Notes under the pieces: generated by a model | What the model was told of the DNA's origin: nothing | The model's input: only the letters and a program-made list of their open reading frames with translations | Database searches by the model: none | Shown: piece after piece, positions 12,211-22,254 of the stretch | Numbering within the stretch: position 1 is the stretch's first letter | Layout of the letters: each line of letters begins with the position of its first letter | Translations under genes and position numbers: made by a program | Origin: Brachionus koreanus | Lineage: Eukaryota > Rotifera > Eurotatoria > Ploima > Brachionidae | Direction: 5' to 3' | NCBI GenBank assembly: GCA_016987375.1 | Contig: PJRA01000508.1 | Location: forward strand, 2,870,258 to 2,932,279 | DNA length: 62,022 nt

Positions 12211-12563
12211 TTTTATATGAATTGAATTATGTTCTGTTTATTTCTTCTATTTCTATTCTAAGGTCATTAATTGGAGTTCTAGGATTTGTTTAAATGATCT
12301 ACTCAGGCTCCTATAGAGCTGGTAGATACGCTGTGCCTCCGCGTAGTGGAATACGAACAGCTACTTTCCTGAAGAGGGATAGACAGGCGTGCCACAGGAA
12401 ACGGGAGACGGTGTGTAATACCCCAATCTTAGAGATTGACCTGCAGCCGTAGTAGACACAGCTCAACGCAGAATTCTGTGACTGAATTCAATGCGGTTCG
12501 AGGAATGTTCTGTGAATCAGGCACCTTAGCGACGAGGACATCGCTTATTAACAAGGGGGAGTA

Positions 12564-12852
12564 TGTTATAGGGCTGATTTACTTAGTAGATCGGTTGCTA
12601 AGCATTACTCTACTTGTTTGATAAATATATTAATGGCGGTTAATTAATATATTATCTTAATTGGTAAACTAGGCGACTCTAATTGATGGCTTTGAGACGA
12701 ATCAGAGATAGTATTTAAGAGAAATATTTTTTTTTCTTTTTTTAGTTTTTTTGTTGAAACTTTTATCTGTTTTGTGTAGTAATAAAGATATTTAAAACCA
12801 TCTATTCTTTTTATAATACAACGAATATAATGAAGGAAATCACACTACAACA
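12564..12852 (+). repeat. 3' LTR of composite
   Basis: 289 bp, preceded by a polypurine tract and followed by AAATT and then LRR-relic sequence. Because Gag begins in the LTR, this LTR also ends with an orphan start codon and the first seven Gag codons. Confidence 0.92.
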
Positions 12853-13600
12853 AAATTATAACCTATATATAATTCTCGCATATTATTCATTTCAAAAAAA
12901 TTCCATTTGTCAATATTCTTTAATATATTCCCATTTAAATTCAATATTTCCAAACTTTTTAAATTATTTTAAAAGGTTTCAGGAACACTTTCGATAAATT
13001 TATAACCTATATATAATTCCGAACATTATTTATTTCACTTAAATTCCATTTGTCAATATTCTTTATTCTATTCCCATTTAAATTCAATATTTCCAAACTT
13101 GTTAAATTATTAAAAAAAGTTTCAGGAACATTTTCGATAAAATTATAACCTATATATAATTCTCGCATATTATTCATTTCAAAGAAATTCCATTTGTCAA
13201 TATTCATTAATATATTCCCTTTTATATTCAATATTTCCAAACTTGTTAAATTATTAAAAAAAGTACCAGGAACACTTTCGATAAAATTATAACCTATATA
13301 TAATTCTCGAACATTATTTATTTCACTTAAATTCCATTTGTCAATATTCTTTAATATATTCACTTTTAAATTCAATATTTCCAAACTTGTTAAATTGTCA
13401 AAAAAAGTTGCATCGACACTTTCGATTAAATTATTATTCAAATTTAGTTCGTTTATATTATTGAACGAATTGAAAAAATTTATTGGTATTTCTTTTATGT
13501 TTGAAAAGCCTAAATATTGATCCTTTTTGTTTAAATCTATTTTTATGAATTCATTCGATGTTTTTAAATATACATACTTTATCCATTTTTAATTTTTTTT
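12853..13600 (-). pseudogene. LRR gene relic 1, 5' part
   Basis: Minus-strand continuation of the relic at 1016-1485. It includes the conserved N-terminal block (IPINFFNSFNNINELNLNNN, about 13440-13510) homologous to the start of the intact gene, then several 48-residue LRR units ending toward 12853. Lesions are a missing base near 13018 (aattccgaac where siblings have aattctcgaac), an altered run near 12965-12975, and a candidate ATG near 13590 that is out of frame with the LRRs. About 150-200 bp of the upstream sequence is shared with the relic at 15453-15967, so the copies include promoter-proximal DNA. Confidence 0.85.
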
Positions 13601-13915
13601 GAGTTTTTTGAAATTTTGTATTCTTGATTGCTTAAATATTTTATATTACTTATTACTGTTTGTTGATTTCTTTTTAAATATATTTCTTATCAAATTTTAT
13701 TTTATTTTTGTTTCTTTAGTGATTAGTTAGGAGAATTATATTTTGTTTCTAATCGTTACCTTTTTAAAGTATAATTTTTCTTTTATATTTTTTTTAAGAA
13801 TTTAGCTTTTCAAGATTTTTTTAAAATTTTATTCTAAAGATGTTCTGAACATGGCTACTACTTACTTTATCTATGTCCCGTATAGATTTTTTACAACGAG
13901 GCCATTTATTGTTAA
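13601..13915. other. AT-rich flank of LRR relic 1
   Basis: The first 150-200 bp align by eye with the upstream sequence of LRR relic 2 (shared TTACTGTTTGTT and a gaatag/gattag block). The remainder shows no gene. Toward 13900 the sequence begins to resemble plexin sema-domain coding sequence. Confidence 0.6.
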
Positions 13916-14485
13916 CAAAATTAGCTCGTTTGTGTTTTAACGATCTCTAATATACCTAATCTTACACAGAAATACCAATTTTATGTGTCTGTGCCAATTC
14001 ACATATTCAAAGCAGGTCCTATGCGTGTTCGACATGGACGATGTACAGCAAACATTTCGCGACAAAATAAACAAATGCTACAACAGTGAGGTAATGCAAG
14101 GCATAAACTTCATCAAACCAGACAAGAAATGCATGGCCAAAATGTAACGCTTTAACGCAAATGAGTACATTGATGAAGATTTTTGTTCATCCGCCGAAAG
14201 TGGTTTGTATCCGATTAGCGGCACTATACCCTTACAAGCGAATGCAATGCTTCAATTTGAAGACAAATTTTATCGACTCTGTGTCCCTGTTTCAAACCCA
14301 AATTGTCAATACAATGATCCTAAAGTCCGAAAAACAAAGCTCGCTTAGCTTTTATGACATGGACAGATGAGACTTTACCGTAATGTTAAATTAACAAATT
14401 TGGCTACAAACAACGACAATAACTTGTTGACCAAAATAAAAGACATTGCTATTGACACTGCTCAATCAGCCGTGTATGGACTTAA

Positions 14486-15218
14486 TAGTGTTGGGTGGCG
14501 GCCAAGTCTGGACGGTCTGAACGCGGCCAGAATAAAGCGGCCAAATGGGCGGTCAGACCGGCGGCCAAAATTTTGGACCGCGATGTTGGCCGGCCAAATC
14601 ATTGACGGACGGCCAATTGGCATAAAATCTATATATACTAATTTATTTTTTTTTAATCGATTTATAAAGTTAGCGATTTAAATTTTTTTTTAATTTTAAT
14701 TTAAACAATTGAAAGGAATAAGATTTATGCTTTTATTATTACATATTCAAAAAAAATCCACTTTAATTAAATTGATAAAGTTAGCTAAAACAAATTTAAC
14801 TTTGTAGTACATCATATGTACAATTTTCATAAAATATGTCGAATAAAATCAGTTAGAATTGATTATCTAATAAAAAAATGAATTGCCGTCCGTCAATGAT
14901 TTGGCCGTACATTTGGCCGTCCGTCAATGATTTAGCCGTACATTTGGCCGTCCGTCAATGATTTGGCCGGCCAACATCGCGGTCCAAAATTTTGGCCGCC
15001 GGTCTGACCGCCCATTTGGCCGTCCGTCAATAATTTGGCCGTACATTTGGCCGTCCGTCAATGATTTGGCCGGCCAACATCGCGGTCCAAAATTTTGGCC
15101 GCCGGTCTGACCGCCCAATTGGCCGTTCACCTTTATCACCGTCCGTATAGGCGGTCTTGATCGCGGCCAAAAATTTTTTTGGCCGCGATCAAGACCGTTT
15201 GTACGGCTCCCAACACTA
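14486..15218. mobile_element. hAT-type MITE/foldback element, 733 bp
   Basis: Terminal inverted repeats TAGTGTTGGG and CCCAACACTA are flanked by the perfect 8-bp target duplication GGACTTAA (14478-14485 and 15219-15226). Eight-bp duplications and this terminus are typical of hAT elements. Inside, long GC-rich inverted arms repeat GGCCGTCCGTCAATGATTTG and related blocks several times, separated by an AT-rich core. No transposase is encoded, and short reading frames inside are by-products of the repeats. Excision plus one target copy restores the plexin reading frame across the junction. Confidence 0.9.
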
Positions 15219-15415
15219 GGACTTAATGCTAACGATTTGTACAAGATTGGAATAGATCGAGCCGTACCGTTGATGGTGCACGTCTACTAGCCAGTTAAGC
15301 GCACAGTCCGAGTGTCCTAGTGATAAATGGTTGAATTCAAATCAAATGAATGTAACATCGTCTAGTGAACTAGAGTCTGTTTGTGTTGACATTAAGCGTA
15401 TTGAGCCGTGCTCGC

Positions 15416-15452
15416 TACACATTGACTCACAAGAATGGGTCCGTGTACAGTT
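15416..15452. repeat. 37-bp direct repeat flanking LRR relic 2 (partner 15968-16004)
   Basis: Both copies read tacacattgactcacaagaatgg, then four variable bases, then tgtacagtt. They encode the same plexin peptide HIDSQEW. The insertion at 15453-15967 lies exactly between them, so this part of plexin was duplicated when the LRR fragment arrived. Confidence 0.8.
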
Positions 15453-15967
15453 CAATTTAATATTACACTGAATTTATTTGACTGGATTTCCATTTATTTA
15501 TATTTTTTATTCTATCTCCATTTAAATTTAATATTTTCAAACTTTTTAAATTATTAAAAAAAGTTTCATCGACACTTTCGATTAAATTATTGTTCAAATA
15601 TAGTTCGTTTATATTATTGAACGAATAGAAAAAAATTTTTGGTATTTCTTTTATGTTTGATAAGCCTAAATATAGTGCATTTTTGTTTAAATCTATTTTT
15701 TTTAATTCATTCGATTTTTTTAAATATACATACTTTTCTTAAGTTCTTTCCTTTTCCATTTTTAATTTTTTTTGAGTTTTTTTAACTTTTGATTTCTTAA
15801 TTTTTAAATTTAATTTTTGATTTTTAAAAAATATATATACTTTTTACTGTTTGTTAATTATTTTTTAAAATATATTACTAATTAAATATTATATTACTGT
15901 TTCTATCTTTGGTGAATAGTAAGGATAATATAATTTTCCATACAAAAATTTTCCTTACTAATCTTGT
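15453..15967 (-). pseudogene. LRR gene relic 2 (5' fragment inserted in plexin relic)
   Basis: On the minus strand a start ATG near 15757 gives MEKERT, a stop, then EKYVYLKKSNEL and IKEIPKIFFYSFNNINELYL, then one LRR pair (NNLIESVDETFFNN, LKSLKILNLNGDRIKNI). It ends near 15480. About 190 bp of shared upstream sequence is carried along. Homology matches the N-terminal region of the intact LRR gene at 28813 and relic 1. It is a partial copy of about 500 bp, flanked by 37-bp direct repeats. Confidence 0.8.
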
Positions 15968-16823
15968 TACACATTGACTCACAAGAATGGCTAAGTGTAC
16001 AGTTTAGAAAAGAGCTAACTTGGAACACAAATACCAACTTTTCATGTGTGTTCAACTACAATAGACAATTTATAATTTAATTTACAAATTGGAAACAAAA
16101 GCATTAAAAGAAAATAACGTATTTGCTCGATTTTAGTGACATGTTACTATACGCAGGTATTCGCTTATAATGACATGTCACTTTAAATCGGATAGAGGTT
16201 TGAAAAACCTATAATGACATGTCATTATAAGCGAAAAAATATTAAAATAGCATTTTTTTCAAAATATTTGTACCCCTTATAGTGACATGTCAATATAGGC
16301 GAAAAATATTGAAGAATATTTATAAATTCTTACCTCTTTAAAATAAAACAGATTTATTTGAAAAAAGAACTTAATTGGCGTGTAATAGAAAAACTTTTAA
16401 TTTATTTGTGATGTTTTTTATTAAATATCGAATTTTAAACATAACAAAAATGACCAAATTAACAAATTAACAAACCTTTATTGTTTTTTAAAACCGACTT
16501 ATAAATATATTTATACTTCATTTGCATGAATATTTGTTATGTGAGTCAAAAAATATCTTAAATGTTAGAAAATAAAAAGTTAAATTGTTTTTTATTTCGA
16601 ATTTGAGATTTTGATTTTTTATCATAATTTAGTGAATAGAAAATAACATGAGTCGTTATTAAGAAGGTTTGAGTTTATGCTAAATAAAATTGAAATAAGA
16701 TTTAATTAAAAATAAAAATTTAAAACAAATTTTGAAAGCAAAAGTTTTGTTTTATTAGAAATAAAGAATAATAATAATAATAATTGACATTAACTATGTA
16801 AATATAAACTATGTGTCATTACA
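15968..16823. other. Plexin remnant, then non-coding with TGACATGTCA cluster
   Basis: The first 110 bp continue plexin-like coding (LHIDSQEWLSVQF, NTNTNFSCVFNYN). After that the stretch is AT-rich with no gene. The only structure seen is the palindrome cluster at 16130-16310 (separate entry). Confidence 0.6.
16130..16310. repeat. Cluster of four TGACATGTCA-type palindromes
   Basis: TGACATGTTA at 16137-16146 and TGACATGTCA at 16171-16180, 16215-16224 and 16283-16292. The third sits inside a longer palindrome (TATAATGACATGTCATTATA). Flanks repeat too: AAGCG/AGGCG followed by AAAAATATT after the third and fourth copies, and the inverse TTCGCTTATAA before the second. It could be a decayed inverted-repeat element or a binding-site array; function unknown. 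Confidence 0.7.
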
Positions 16824-17112
16824 ATGCACAATGGTGTACCACTTGAACAAAATATAATCATACCATTCAAACAAATAAACAAAACTCATTCAAGTTGTAC
16901 ACTAAGTGATACATTTGAAGCACCGGAATCCTATTTGATCAATGGTCAAGTTCAAACTAATTTAAGACTATTCAATGGACGCTATAACATAGACTCGCCA
17001 TCAAATGGCAAATTGAATTTTGTATTTTACAAATGTGAATACAAGGCAGACGATTGTTCGTCTTGTTTGTCCATAAATCGTCAATTGAGTTGTATGTGGT
17101 GTTCGGGCTGGT
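16824..17112 (+). pseudogene. Plexin pseudogene, PSI-domain region
   Basis: The frame from 16824 reads SSCTLSDTFEAPESYLINGQ and then FVFYKC...DDCSSCLSINRQLSCMWCSGWC, the cysteine pattern of a plexin PSI domain with its preceding beta-sandwich. It breaks off at 17112 in a TTTA-rich tract. Order after the sema fragment and before the IPT domains is that of plexins. Confidence 0.75.
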
Positions 17113-17380
17113 GTCAATTTATTTATTTTATTTATTTATTTATTAATATTAAATTAACCTCCTTTAAGGAGAAGTAAAAGTATAATTTATTTTTAGAAAA
17201 ATATAAAATATATTACATAAAAAAAATTAAAAAAAATGATAAAAATAATAAAAAATTCATTTCAGTTCAGAAGAAAAAAAATAGGAGAGAAATTATTACG
17301 TTTGATATGGATTTTAAACATATTTTAATTACTTCTTCAAAAGTTGTCTATAATGTTTGAGTCTTTAATTGTTTAGACAC
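17113..17380. other. TTTA-rich and AT-rich interruption in plexin relic
   Basis: A TTTA-type microsatellite (about 17116-17146) followed by AT-rich sequence without coding character. It may be the remains of an intron between the PSI and first IPT regions. Confidence 0.5.
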
Positions 17381-18600
17381 AGCCAGATAGAGTCCGAGAT
17401 ACCATCATTAATGAATCGAATTAGAATTTATGAATCCTCATTCAAAATTTGCCCTTTTGTCTGAATGTATTGGACAATCGAACAATCAATGCGACAAGCC
17501 GCAAATAACATCGATTCATCAGCTAAAGGTGCTGTATTCAGGCGGCTCAGTGCTTACAATTAGCGGCGCAAATCTGGGCTCTTCGTACAACGACTTGCTA
17601 GGCGCTTATCTAAAATGTGATCAGACCCGTATTCAATGTGACCTAATTAAGTCCAAAAACACATCATCCAAACAAATTGGTTGCAAATTGAGACCATTGC
17701 AAAGCATGCAAACAACCGCAAATGGCAACAAGTGCACATTGAATGTCATGTCATTCAATCGGCCAATTTTGTTTGGTTAACATTGATTGGTGTTGATTTG
17801 GACTCGGAACAACATCGTCAATTGCAAATAAAGAGAAATTTTCCACATTGGGAAAAAAGTCATTAGGTTTAATAATTGATGAATACACAACTATAAACGC
17901 TTATTTAAAAGTCAATTCAGATCCATTGGTAAAATCAATTGATAATTGGATTAGCTTTTATGCTGGCGGTTCTAAATTTGAATTGAATGGTTTTAACTTT
18001 GACTCGGTACAAAGTGTGTACACATTTGTAAATTATAGAGACATGTGGTACTCGTAGCCGGTGAGTGCCAAGTATCGTATATCAAATGAAAAGATTGTAT
18101 TCGAAAGGCCAGCATTGAGCGAGCCATTTTTTGCTCTTACCAAGCCAGAGGATGGCTCAATTTAAGGCCGTAGTGTACGATTAGGATCACTTGATTTCGT
18201 TAAACAAAATGAATTGTACACGTTAAAGATTAAAGCTGAAATGGACTCAAGCATTGGTCAATATGTCGATTTGGTCAAGAGAGACTTTCAAATTTACATT
18301 GGTTGTTCGCTATGTCAAAATGGTCAACGGTCACTTGATACACTTGACTACACATGTACACTGCCTTGTTTGACACGTGATCAATCAGATGACAACCAAC
18401 AATCATGTGATCTTAAATTGTACACTAGAATGCTAAACGAGCTAAATAGGCATGATTCTTTGCTAATGTTGAACATGTTTGTTGGCAATAGTCAATTTAA
18501 CATTGACACACAATTGTTAAACAATCAAAATATACATTTGTATACACAAAGCTATCAATTGAACAATGTGAAGATTGAAGAGAAAAAAAAAGCCCTACAT
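17381..18600 (+). pseudogene. Plexin pseudogene, IPT/TIG domains
   Basis: CDKPQITSIHQLKVLYSGGS followed by LTISGANLGSSYNDLL (17490-17610) is a clear IPT domain. A second begins at DPLVKSIDNWISFYAGGSKF and continues FELNGFNFDSVQSVY (17920-18020). In-frame stops occur at about 18055 (TAG) and 18162 (TAA), and a frame change lies near 17778-17865. The part from about 18205 (LYTLKIKAEMDSSIGQYVDL) is the end of a further IPT domain. No transmembrane segment is recognisable between here and the cytoplasmic part. Confidence 0.8.
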
Positions 18601-19640
18601 ATACAAACTAGACTGTAAACGAGACAGTCTCGAATTTGACCCAATACAAAAACAAATTAATCAATTGGAATTGTCAATTAGGTCAAAATGTTCCCAATTG
18701 TATCAACAATTTCTAACGGACTATTTAAATGATTTAAACAATGATCTTAAATATACAGTTAATGGGTTGCTGTGTATGGAATTACAAGACCTAATTTTAT
18801 GCGTACATATTTCCGCACAATTTGGAAATGATCAATTCACCATTTAACTTAGCAATGTCCTCATCGTCAATGTCCAATTCAACAACAAACACGCCAGCAA
18901 TACAAAAAGCGAACATGTCCGTCTATGCCACAATTAAATCAAGTTCAATGCTTCGATTTGACGAGGACAATTCATTGAATAGACAACAACAATTTGTCTC
19001 GTATGGCAATATTGGCGAGACTTTGTTGCTATTTGATCAATTGATACGCAATAAACAATGCGCAATAAAAATTTTCTATTAACATTTATGAGAGTGTGTG
19101 AATCGCAATCTACACTATTTGTACAGATTGATTATAAATCTTCTAGGCGAGCACATACGCTACTCACTTAACTCAAAGAAAAACATTTGTCGCGCCAATG
19201 ACAACATAGTCGAACCACTATTGACCAATTTTATAGCCATGTTTATGTACGACTATCAGCGCGATTCTCAAACAGCTCAGCTCTACACCTTTATTGATTG
19301 GTAAAGAATATTAAAAGCTACATTAACATGGCACCATGCGATCAAGTAAAACAATTAAGTGTTAACTCGCTTAATCAAGACACATTGCTTGACGACACAA
19401 CTATAGAGCCCTATCAAAGCCTATACGTTTATGAAGTACTAAATGTGAATGTTTTATCAACAGCAGCAGCAGCAGCATCAAATAAGAAAAATTATTTCTA
19501 TTGGCGCTAATTGACACGGACACAGTCCATCAGGCCAAAGTGAAAATAATCGATTGTGTATTCAAACGAGCCAATATGAGCCTATTCAATTTGACATTGG
19601 CACCAAACACAAACAATTTAGATGTTAATACAACAAGGCA
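18601..19640 (+). pseudogene. Plexin pseudogene, cytoplasmic RasGAP-like domain
   Basis: Pieces in shifting frames: DPIQKQINQLELSIRSKCSQ (juxtamembrane helix), LLLFDQLIRNKQCAIKIF, a block ending NIVEPLLTNFIAMFMYDYQR, then SLYVYEVLNVNVL and finally DTDTVHQAKVKIIDCVFK, matching the plexin rule of a DCDT..VK.KILD block. The order is that of the plexin GAP domain with its inserted Rho-binding region. Stops or frame changes lie at about 18616, 18845, 19081, 19303 and 19509. A CAG run (about 19460-19476) encodes five alanines. The last certain plexin residues are near 19600. Confidence 0.85.
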
Positions 19641-19779
19641 ACGAAACAAATCAAACAACTCTAATAACACTCAAAGAAACCGAAGACGAGCTGGTCAACT
19701 CGCCACTGCTACACTTGTCACCAAAAAGTTTACTCACACTCAAAGACATTCAAAATGGCTCGTTCATTGAACAGCTTAC

Positions 19780-20698
19780 TCTTAACGAACCGATTACCAT
19801 GAGTGAATTGGTTCTGGTATTAAAAAAGCTTAGGGATGATGCAGCATCAGGACCAGATTAAATTCATAATTTAATTTTAAAAAATCTACCTAATAACTAC
19901 CTAAAAGAACTTATTAATCTATTTAATCTTAGTCTCGAATATGGCACGATTCCTAGAGCATGGAAAACTGCAAACATAACCATGATACCTAAAAAATCAT
20001 CTCAATTACAAGACCCGTCCAATAATAGACCAATTAGTATGACAAGCTGTCTTGGAAAGGTGCTTGAGCGCATAATCTATCTTAGATTATATAGATTTCT
20101 AGAGCAAAAGTCTTTACTTCTTCAAGAACAGTCAGGTTTTAGGAAGCATAGACGAACTGCTGACAATCTTTTCTTTCTTATCCAAAAAATTGTTGAATCT
20201 TTTAATAGAAAGAAAAAAGTGAACGCTTTGTTTTTTGACATTTCGAAAGCTTTTGATAGGGTTTGGCATGACGAATTAATATACAAGCTAATAAAAATGA
20301 ACCTCCTACATTATTTTACTTACTGGATAAAGTATTTTCTTGACTTAAAGAAATTTAAAGTAATGAGTACTGAGGAATTTTCAATTACAGCAGGTGTACA
20401 TCAAGGCTCGGTTATTAGTCCATTATTATTCAGTATTTTTATTAACGATATCCCTAGAAAAAACAAAACAAACAATGAATACTCCCTCCTTTTTGCAGAC
20501 GACCTTGTCATCTTTTTTATTTATAAAAAACAGGGTAATTTAGAAAATAAAATCAATAAATACTTGAATGAACTAGAACAGTGGTTTTGCTGGAAAATGA
20601 AAATATCATTTGGAAAGTCTTGTTCGATGGTCTTTTCAAAACAAAACAAGGAAAAGGCTGATCTTAACTTAAGAATCTATGGAAATAAAAAAATATAA
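19780..20698 (+). pseudogene. 5'- and 3'-truncated LINE reverse transcriptase
   Basis: RT of a jockey/CR1-like LINE. MSELVLVLKKLRDDAASGPD is followed by a TAA at 19859-19861 where the family has a coding residue. The frame then continues to 20698 with AWKTANITMIPKK, NRPISMTSCLGKVLERII, motif A LFFDISKAFDRVWH, motif B GVHQGSVISPLLFSIFINDI and the catalytic FADD (F-A-D-D in place of Y-A-D-D). It ends abruptly with a short A-rich stretch. The sequence differs from the LINE family at 1-1015, so at least two LINE families are present. Confidence 0.85.
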
Positions 20699-20724
20699 AT
20701 AAAAATAACTAAAACCACTGTGTG

Positions 20725-21715
20725 TTTAAATTTTTAGTTTCAAATTTTTAATTTTTAATAATATTAACTTAATAAATACAAAATATTGAGATAATAAAAA
20801 TAACAATTAGCTACAACAGACACGCTTATTAATTGATCCTTACTGAGTTTGAAGAATTGAATCATGTCGCCTTTTATACGACGCTCTTGGAGTTATTTTA
20901 GGCACAAGACTGCAAATCGGTCTTGGTAGCTCCAATTTATGATTCTTGCTACTTCTCAGAACTTTCTCGAGAGCCTTTATATCTTTATATTAATCATTTT
21001 TTATTTTTTTTGTTCAATTTAGTTTTATCATCCGTATGCATATAGAATATAAAATAAAAAAAAAATATTATAAAAAAAAATTAAAAATAGTAAAATTAAA
21101 ATGGTTTTAAAATAAATTTATTTTTATGTTTTTTATTTTATATATGTTATAGTAAATTTTGATAAAACGTAAATATCGAAATAAACCGTTTATTTTGATA
21201 TAAACGTTAATTTATTTTAAGTTAATATCAAAATAAACGGAATTTTTTGTGCTTAAGTGAGTTTATTTCGATATTTACGTTTTATCAAAATTCACTGTAA
21301 CATATATATATTATATTTTTATTATTATTATATTATATTTTATTTTTTATATTATAGTAATATTATAATTGAATCTATAATATAAGATAAAAACAAAAAT
21401 AACTATAACCTCCGGGGGTATTGAATTGACTAATAAATTTCTAGATTTAAGTCAATTGATAAGTTAATGATGCAATAAAGCTTGGATGAAAAATGGATTT
21501 GAGATACTCTAATCTTGGTGAATTCACCTCATTTCTGCCGTTGTTATCTCCGTCTTCTTAGGGTCACATAAAGTAAAAAACGTAACAATTTTTGGCATAA
21601 TTTAATGTAAGTAATATTTGTTTTATGTAAGTAAGTAATTGATGCTTTTGATCAACAAACTGAATTATTGATTATCTAACTTCATAATTTTTAAAATTCA
21701 AAATGTAGCAAGATT
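20725..21715. repeat. Segmental duplication copy A
   Basis: About 900 bp matching 30005-30990 in the same orientation: shared GCTACAACAGACACGCTTAT, GACGCTCTTGGAGTTATTTT and the block ending CGTAACAATTTTTGGCATAA. Copy A carries a 148-bp MITE (21150-21297) missing from copy B and lacks a 234-bp segment present in B. No coding capacity seen. Confidence 0.85.
21150..21297. mobile_element. 148-bp TA-flanked MITE (mariner-like)
   Basis: Near-perfect long inverted repeats: the left arm TAGTAAATTTTGATAAAACG continues for about 38 bp and the right arm is its complement ending TTTTATCAAAATTCACTG. The terminus CAGTGAATTTT (C to T in the left arm) and TA on both sides suggest a Tc1/mariner-derived MITE. 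Copy B of the segmental duplication (near 30440) has plain TA repeats at this spot and acts as the empty site. Confidence 0.85.
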
Positions 21716-21869
21716 AGGGCTGTCTTTAAAATCCGGACCCGGACATTTTCACCTTAAATTCTATCTAAAACATTGATACGGACTTAGTAATAATTTACTA
21801 AAATAAGGACACGAACCCTTTTAGACCATAAAGCTTACTTAACATGAAGATAAAAATGATAATTTTAGA

Positions 21870-22254
21870 AAAAAACGATAAGAGATGAAATGGTAATGCA
21901 TTTATCGGAACACAAATTACTTTCTGTTCATCAACATGGATTTATGCGTGGTAAATCCTATGTAACCAACTTGCTTGAAAGCTTAGATATTATTACTGAG
22001 GCCTTGAATTGAGGATTCAGTGCTGTGGTAGTATTTTTAGATTTCTCGAAAGTGTTCGATCGCGTTTCTCATAAGCTACTAAAGATCAAGTTAAACAGTT
22101 AATCGGTAAGCTTTTTGCGTGGCTCGAAAATTTTCTACTATATAAGAAAGAGAGAGTAGTAATAGGACAGTATGAATCTTATTGAGTTGATGTGCTAAGT
22201 GGGGTTCACCAAGGTTCAGTTCTTGGTCCGTCACTATTCCTGATCTTCATAGAT
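21870..22254 (+). pseudogene. LINE RT fragment (same family as 1-1015)
   Basis: Reads RDEMVMHLSEHKLLSVHQHG, then VVVFLDFSKVFDRVSHKLL (RT motif A), and GVHQGSVLGPSLFLIFIDD (motif B). Stops occur after EALN (TGA) and LNS, plus a frame break near 22100. It starts where the 1-1015 fragment stops being recognisable, so the two cover adjacent parts of one family. Homology ends at about 22254. Confidence 0.85.

Larger units (their letters stand above)
1486..12852 (+). mobile_element. Tandem Ty3/gypsy composite: LTR-int-LTR-int-LTR
   Basis: Two nearly identical 5.5-kb gypsy elements lie head to tail and share the middle LTR. Three 289-bp LTRs start TGTTATAGGG and end CACTACAACA (TG...CA). The second copy is offset by exactly 5539 bp. 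Only four substitutions were found by eye between the units (4625/10164, 5643/11182, 6531/12070, 7024/12563), and two of them change pol residues (A to T, S to T). The target duplication AAATT occurs at 1481-1485 and 12853-12857 only, so the whole composite behaves as one insertion into the LRR relic. No envelope reading frame follows pol. The near identity implies a recent event; an assembly duplication is the main alternative. Confidence 0.93.
13916..15452 (+). pseudogene. Plexin pseudogene, sema-domain end and following region
   Basis: The reading around 13995-14350 gives CVFDMDDVQQTFRDKINKCY and then DEDFCSSAESGLYPISGTIP. This corresponds to the plexin sema segment (Cys before a short helix, then the D.FC..PL block). 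A stop interrupts at about 14144 and another near 14346. AVYGL at 14470-14485 is cut by the MITE and resumes as GLNANDLYKIGID at 15219. From about 15285, after a frame change, SECPSDKWLN... IEPCSLHIDSQEWVRVQF resembles the region between PSI domains. Plexins are semaphorin receptors at the plasma membrane; this copy cannot encode one. Confidence 0.75.

Noticed and set aside
14367..15244. Two frames of about 105 codons with GGRPNGRSDRRPKFW-type repeats
   Set aside because: They are translations of the inverted arms of the hAT MITE, on both strands, not genes.
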